Source: an uncultured Bacteroidales bacterium (GTDB lineage Bacteria; Bacteroidota; Bacteroidia; Bacteroidales; Muribaculaceae). Taken from it: a stretch of 6,638 bases of DNA. The notes under the pieces are model-generated. The model saw only the letters and a list, made by a program, of their open reading frames with translations, was not told where the DNA came from and did not search any database. Location: NCBI GenBank assembly GCA_947177325.1, contig CAMWUH010000126.1:1-6638 (forward strand), read 5' to 3'. The number at the start of each line of letters is the position of its first letter. The first letter of the stretch is position 1. A program made the position numbers and the translations under genes. Shown in pieces: positions 4,757-6,638 of the stretch.

Positions 4757-6556
4757 ATGCAAAACATTCGCAACATTGCTATTATTGCCCACGTTGACCA
4801 CGGTAAAACTACACTGGTTGACAAAATGCTTTTAGCCGGGCATCTCTTCCGCGAAAATCAAAATGCGGGCGAACTTATTCTCGATAACAACGACCTGGAG
4901 CGTGAGCGAGGTATTACAATCCTCTCTAAAAACGTTTCAATCAATTATAAGGACACTAAAATCAACATCATTGATACTCCCGGCCACGCCGACTTTGGTG
5001 GCGAGGTAGAGCGAGTGCTTAATATGGCTGATGGCTGTTTGCTCTTGGTTGACGCTTTTGAGGGCCCGATGCCTCAAACTCGTTTCGTGCTTCAGAAAGC
5101 TATACAGATGGGGCTGAAACCTGTTGTGGTAATCAATAAAGTTGACAAGCCCAACTGCCGCCCCGATGAGGTGCAGGAAATGGTGTTTGACCTGATGTGC
5201 AATCTCGACGCTACTGAAGAACAGCTCGACTTCCCCACAATTTACGGCTCAGCCAAGAATGGTTGGATGTCGACTGATTGGCAGAACCCCACCGATAACA
5301 TTCTGCCTGTGCTTGACGCAATCATTGACTACATCCCGGCTCCTGAGGTTAACGAAGGCGACGCTCAGATGCTCATTACTTCGCTCGACTTCTCCAACTA
5401 CGTAGGCCGTATCGCAATCGGCAGAGTCCACCGCGGCACATTCCGCGAAGGCATGGATGTAGCGCTGATCAAGAAAGATGGTTCAGTTGTGAAACAACGC
5501 ATCAAAGAGCTCCACACTTTTGAAGGAATGGGGCGCAAAAAGGTCAGCGAAGTATCGTCAGGCGATATCTGCGCTTTAGTTGGTATTGAAGGCTTTGAAA
5601 TCGGCGACACTGTGGCCGACTTCAACAACCCCGAAGCTTTGCCTCGCATAGCCATTGATGAGCCCACTATGTCAATGACTTTCACAATCAACGACTCCCC
5701 CTTCTTCGGCAAAGATGGCAAATATGTTACTTCTCGCCACATTGCCGACCGTCTGACCAAAGAGCTTGACCGCAATCTGGCCTTGCGGGTAACCAAGGCC
5801 GATAACGAAGATGTGTGGACCGTGTATGGTCGTGGCGTGCTCCACCTTTCGGTTCTCATCGAAACCATGCGTCGCGAAGGCTACGAACTGCAGGTTGGTC
5901 AGCCTCAGGTAATCATAAAAGAAATTGACGGCGTTAAATGCGAGCCCGTTGAGTTGCTGACTATCAACGTAACAGAGGAATACGCCTCGAAAATGATTGA
6001 TATGGTGACTCGTCGCAAAGGCGATTTGTTGTCGATGACCTCACAGAACGACCGCGTTCACATGGAATTTCAAATTCCTTCGCGAGGCATCATTGGCTTG
6101 CGCAACAACGTACTGACCGCCTCTGCCGGCGAAGCTATCATGGCCCACCGCTTCCTTGAATATCAACCATGGAAAGGCGATATTGAGCGTCGCACCAATG
6201 GCTCGTTGATTGCAATGGAGAGTGGCACTGCCTATGCTTATGCAATTGATAAATTGCAAGACCGCGGCCGCTTCTTCATTTTCCCTCAAGAGGAAGTTTA
6301 TGCAGGCCAGGTTGTGGGTGAAAACGCCAAAGACAATGATATTGTGGTCAACGTTACCAAATCGAAGAAACTCACCAATATGCGTGCTTCCGGTGCTGAC
6401 GACAAAGCCCGCATCATCCCGCCTGTAGTGTTCAGTCTCGAAGAAGCGTTGGAATATATAAAAGAGGATGAATATGTGGAGGTTACCCCCCACCACCTGC
6501 GCCTGCGCAAAATTATCCTTGACGAACTTGAGCGCAAGCGCGCCAATAAAAACTAA
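4757..6556 (+). CDS. typA: Ribosome-associated GTPase TypA/BipA
   Basis: A 599-residue translational GTPase related to EF-G and LepA. It binds the 70S/50S ribosome and in other bacteria supports large-subunit assembly and growth under cold or stress. All G motifs are present: AHVDHGKTT (11-19), RGITI (51-55), DTPGH (73-77), NKVD (127-130), SAK (165-167). Then come the domain II barrel (about 203-290), an EF-G III-like domain (about 299-380), an EF-G V-like domain (about 397-475) containing FQIPSRGIIGLRN (438-450), and the TypA-specific C-terminal domain (about 480-570) with KSKKLTNMRASG. EF-G domain IV is absent, as expected for the family. Full length, no defects. An in-frame TTG at 4739 would add six residues, but ATG 4757 (MQNIRNIAIIAHVDHGK) is the family start and fits the promoter. 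Divergent from the cupin gene; also called bipA. Confidence 0.98.
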   Translation: MQNIRNIAIIAHVDHGKTTLVDKMLLAGHLFRENQNAGELILDNNDLERERGITILSKNVSINYKDTKINIIDTPGHADFGGEVERVLNMADGCLLLVDAFEGPMPQTRFVLQKAIQMGLKPVVVINKVDKPNCRPDEVQEMVFDLMCNLDATEEQLDFPTIYGSAKNGWMSTDWQNPTDNILPVLDAIIDYIPAPEVNEGDAQMLITSLDFSNYVGRIAIGRVHRGTFREGMDVALIKKDGSVVKQRIKELHTFEGMGRKKVSEVSSGDICALVGIEGFEIGDTVADFNNPEALPRIAIDEPTMSMTFTINDSPFFGKDGKYVTSRHIADRLTKELDRNLALRVTKADNEDVWTVYGRGVLHLSVLIETMRREGYELQVGQPQVIIKEIDGVKCEPVELLTINVTEEYASKMIDMVTRRKGDLLSMTSQNDRVHMEFQIPSRGIIGLRNNVLTASAGEAIMAHRFLEYQPWKGDIERRTNGSLIAMESGTAYAYAIDKLQDRGRFFIFPQEEVYAGQVVGENAKDNDIVVNVTKSKKLTNMRASGADDKARIIPPVVFSLEEALEYIKEDEYVEVTPHHLRLRKIILDELERKRANKN

Positions 6557-6638
6557 CCGCTCTCTGCCATCCGTGAGCGAAAAATCATGTTTATTGCCGA
6601 TACATGAAACCCCTTAGATTTAAGCCATATTATAAAAG
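6557..6638. other. Tail after typA with two small hairpins
   Basis: Two short dyads are visible: CGCTC/GAGCG (6558-6562, 6575-6579) and TCATGT/ACATGA (6585-6590, 6602-6607). Neither is followed by a T-run, so no intrinsic terminator for typA can be called inside the window. An ATG at 6604 stays open to the edge (11 full codons, MKPLRFKPYYK), which may be the start of another gene but cannot be judged. Confidence 0.4.

Noticed and set aside
5398..5868. 156-codon minus-strand open frame, and a 151-codon one at 6041-6496
   Set aside because: Both are antisense to conserved typA domains, are rich in Arg/Ser or low-quality sequence, and match nothing I recognise.
6604..6638. Rightward ATG at 6604, open to the window edge (MKPLRFKPYYK)
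   Set aside because: Too short to judge and no promoter box precedes it; could be a true gene start but unsupported here.
1..6638. Mobile element, CRISPR array, tRNA or rRNA
   Set aside because: No transposase or integrase frame, no spaced repeat series, and no tRNA-like or rRNA-like segment was seen; the 9-bp tandem repeats are too short and unspaced.

Overview
The window looks like a chromosomal segment of a Bacteroidales bacterium, probably of the Muribaculaceae/Bacteroidaceae type. The evidence is intrinsic: no Shine-Dalgarno sequences before the starts; two rightward genes and one leftward signal preceded by the Bacteroidetes promoter form (TTTG-like box, 19-bp spacer, TAnnTTTG); lipoproteins with acidic residues after the lipidated Cys; two PepSY-like (DUF2874-type) proteins; and a DUF3089-type hydrolase. 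The family and genus placement is inference and was not tested by database search.

Layout. Bases 1-444 hold no convincing gene. They are AT-rich and full of signals: a strong leftward promoter (188-218), a 40-bp imperfect palindrome (138-177), small hairpins, and a long stem-loop with a T-tract (366-415) directly in front of the first gene. From 445 to 3370 there are four rightward genes, all for exported proteins: a carboxymuconolactone-decarboxylase-like/cupin fusion with a signal peptide, a lipoprotein alpha/beta hydrolase of DUF3089 type, and two adjacent paralogous PepSY-like proteins, one with a plain signal peptide and one a lipoprotein. A clean intrinsic terminator (3416-3449) closes this block. 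Next is tag (3-methyladenine DNA glycosylase I), which converges on a small leftward cupin gene; the two share a stem-loop terminator (about 4078-4129). The cupin gene is divergent from typA/bipA (4757-6556), a complete ribosome-associated GTPase with its own promoter. The last 82 bases hold two small hairpins and no supported gene.

How the parts relate. The first half is an envelope/secretion block and the second half is housekeeping (base excision repair, ribosome-associated GTPase). The PepSY pair is the clearest functional unit: same fold, tandem, 37-bp gap, apparently one transcript and one terminator, but different cell addresses. I see no transposase, integrase, CRISPR array, tRNA or rRNA. 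I do not see strong evidence of a wholly new multi-gene system. The best leads are the unexplained regulatory DNA in 130-424 (possible small RNA or attenuator) and the two-compartment PepSY-like pair.
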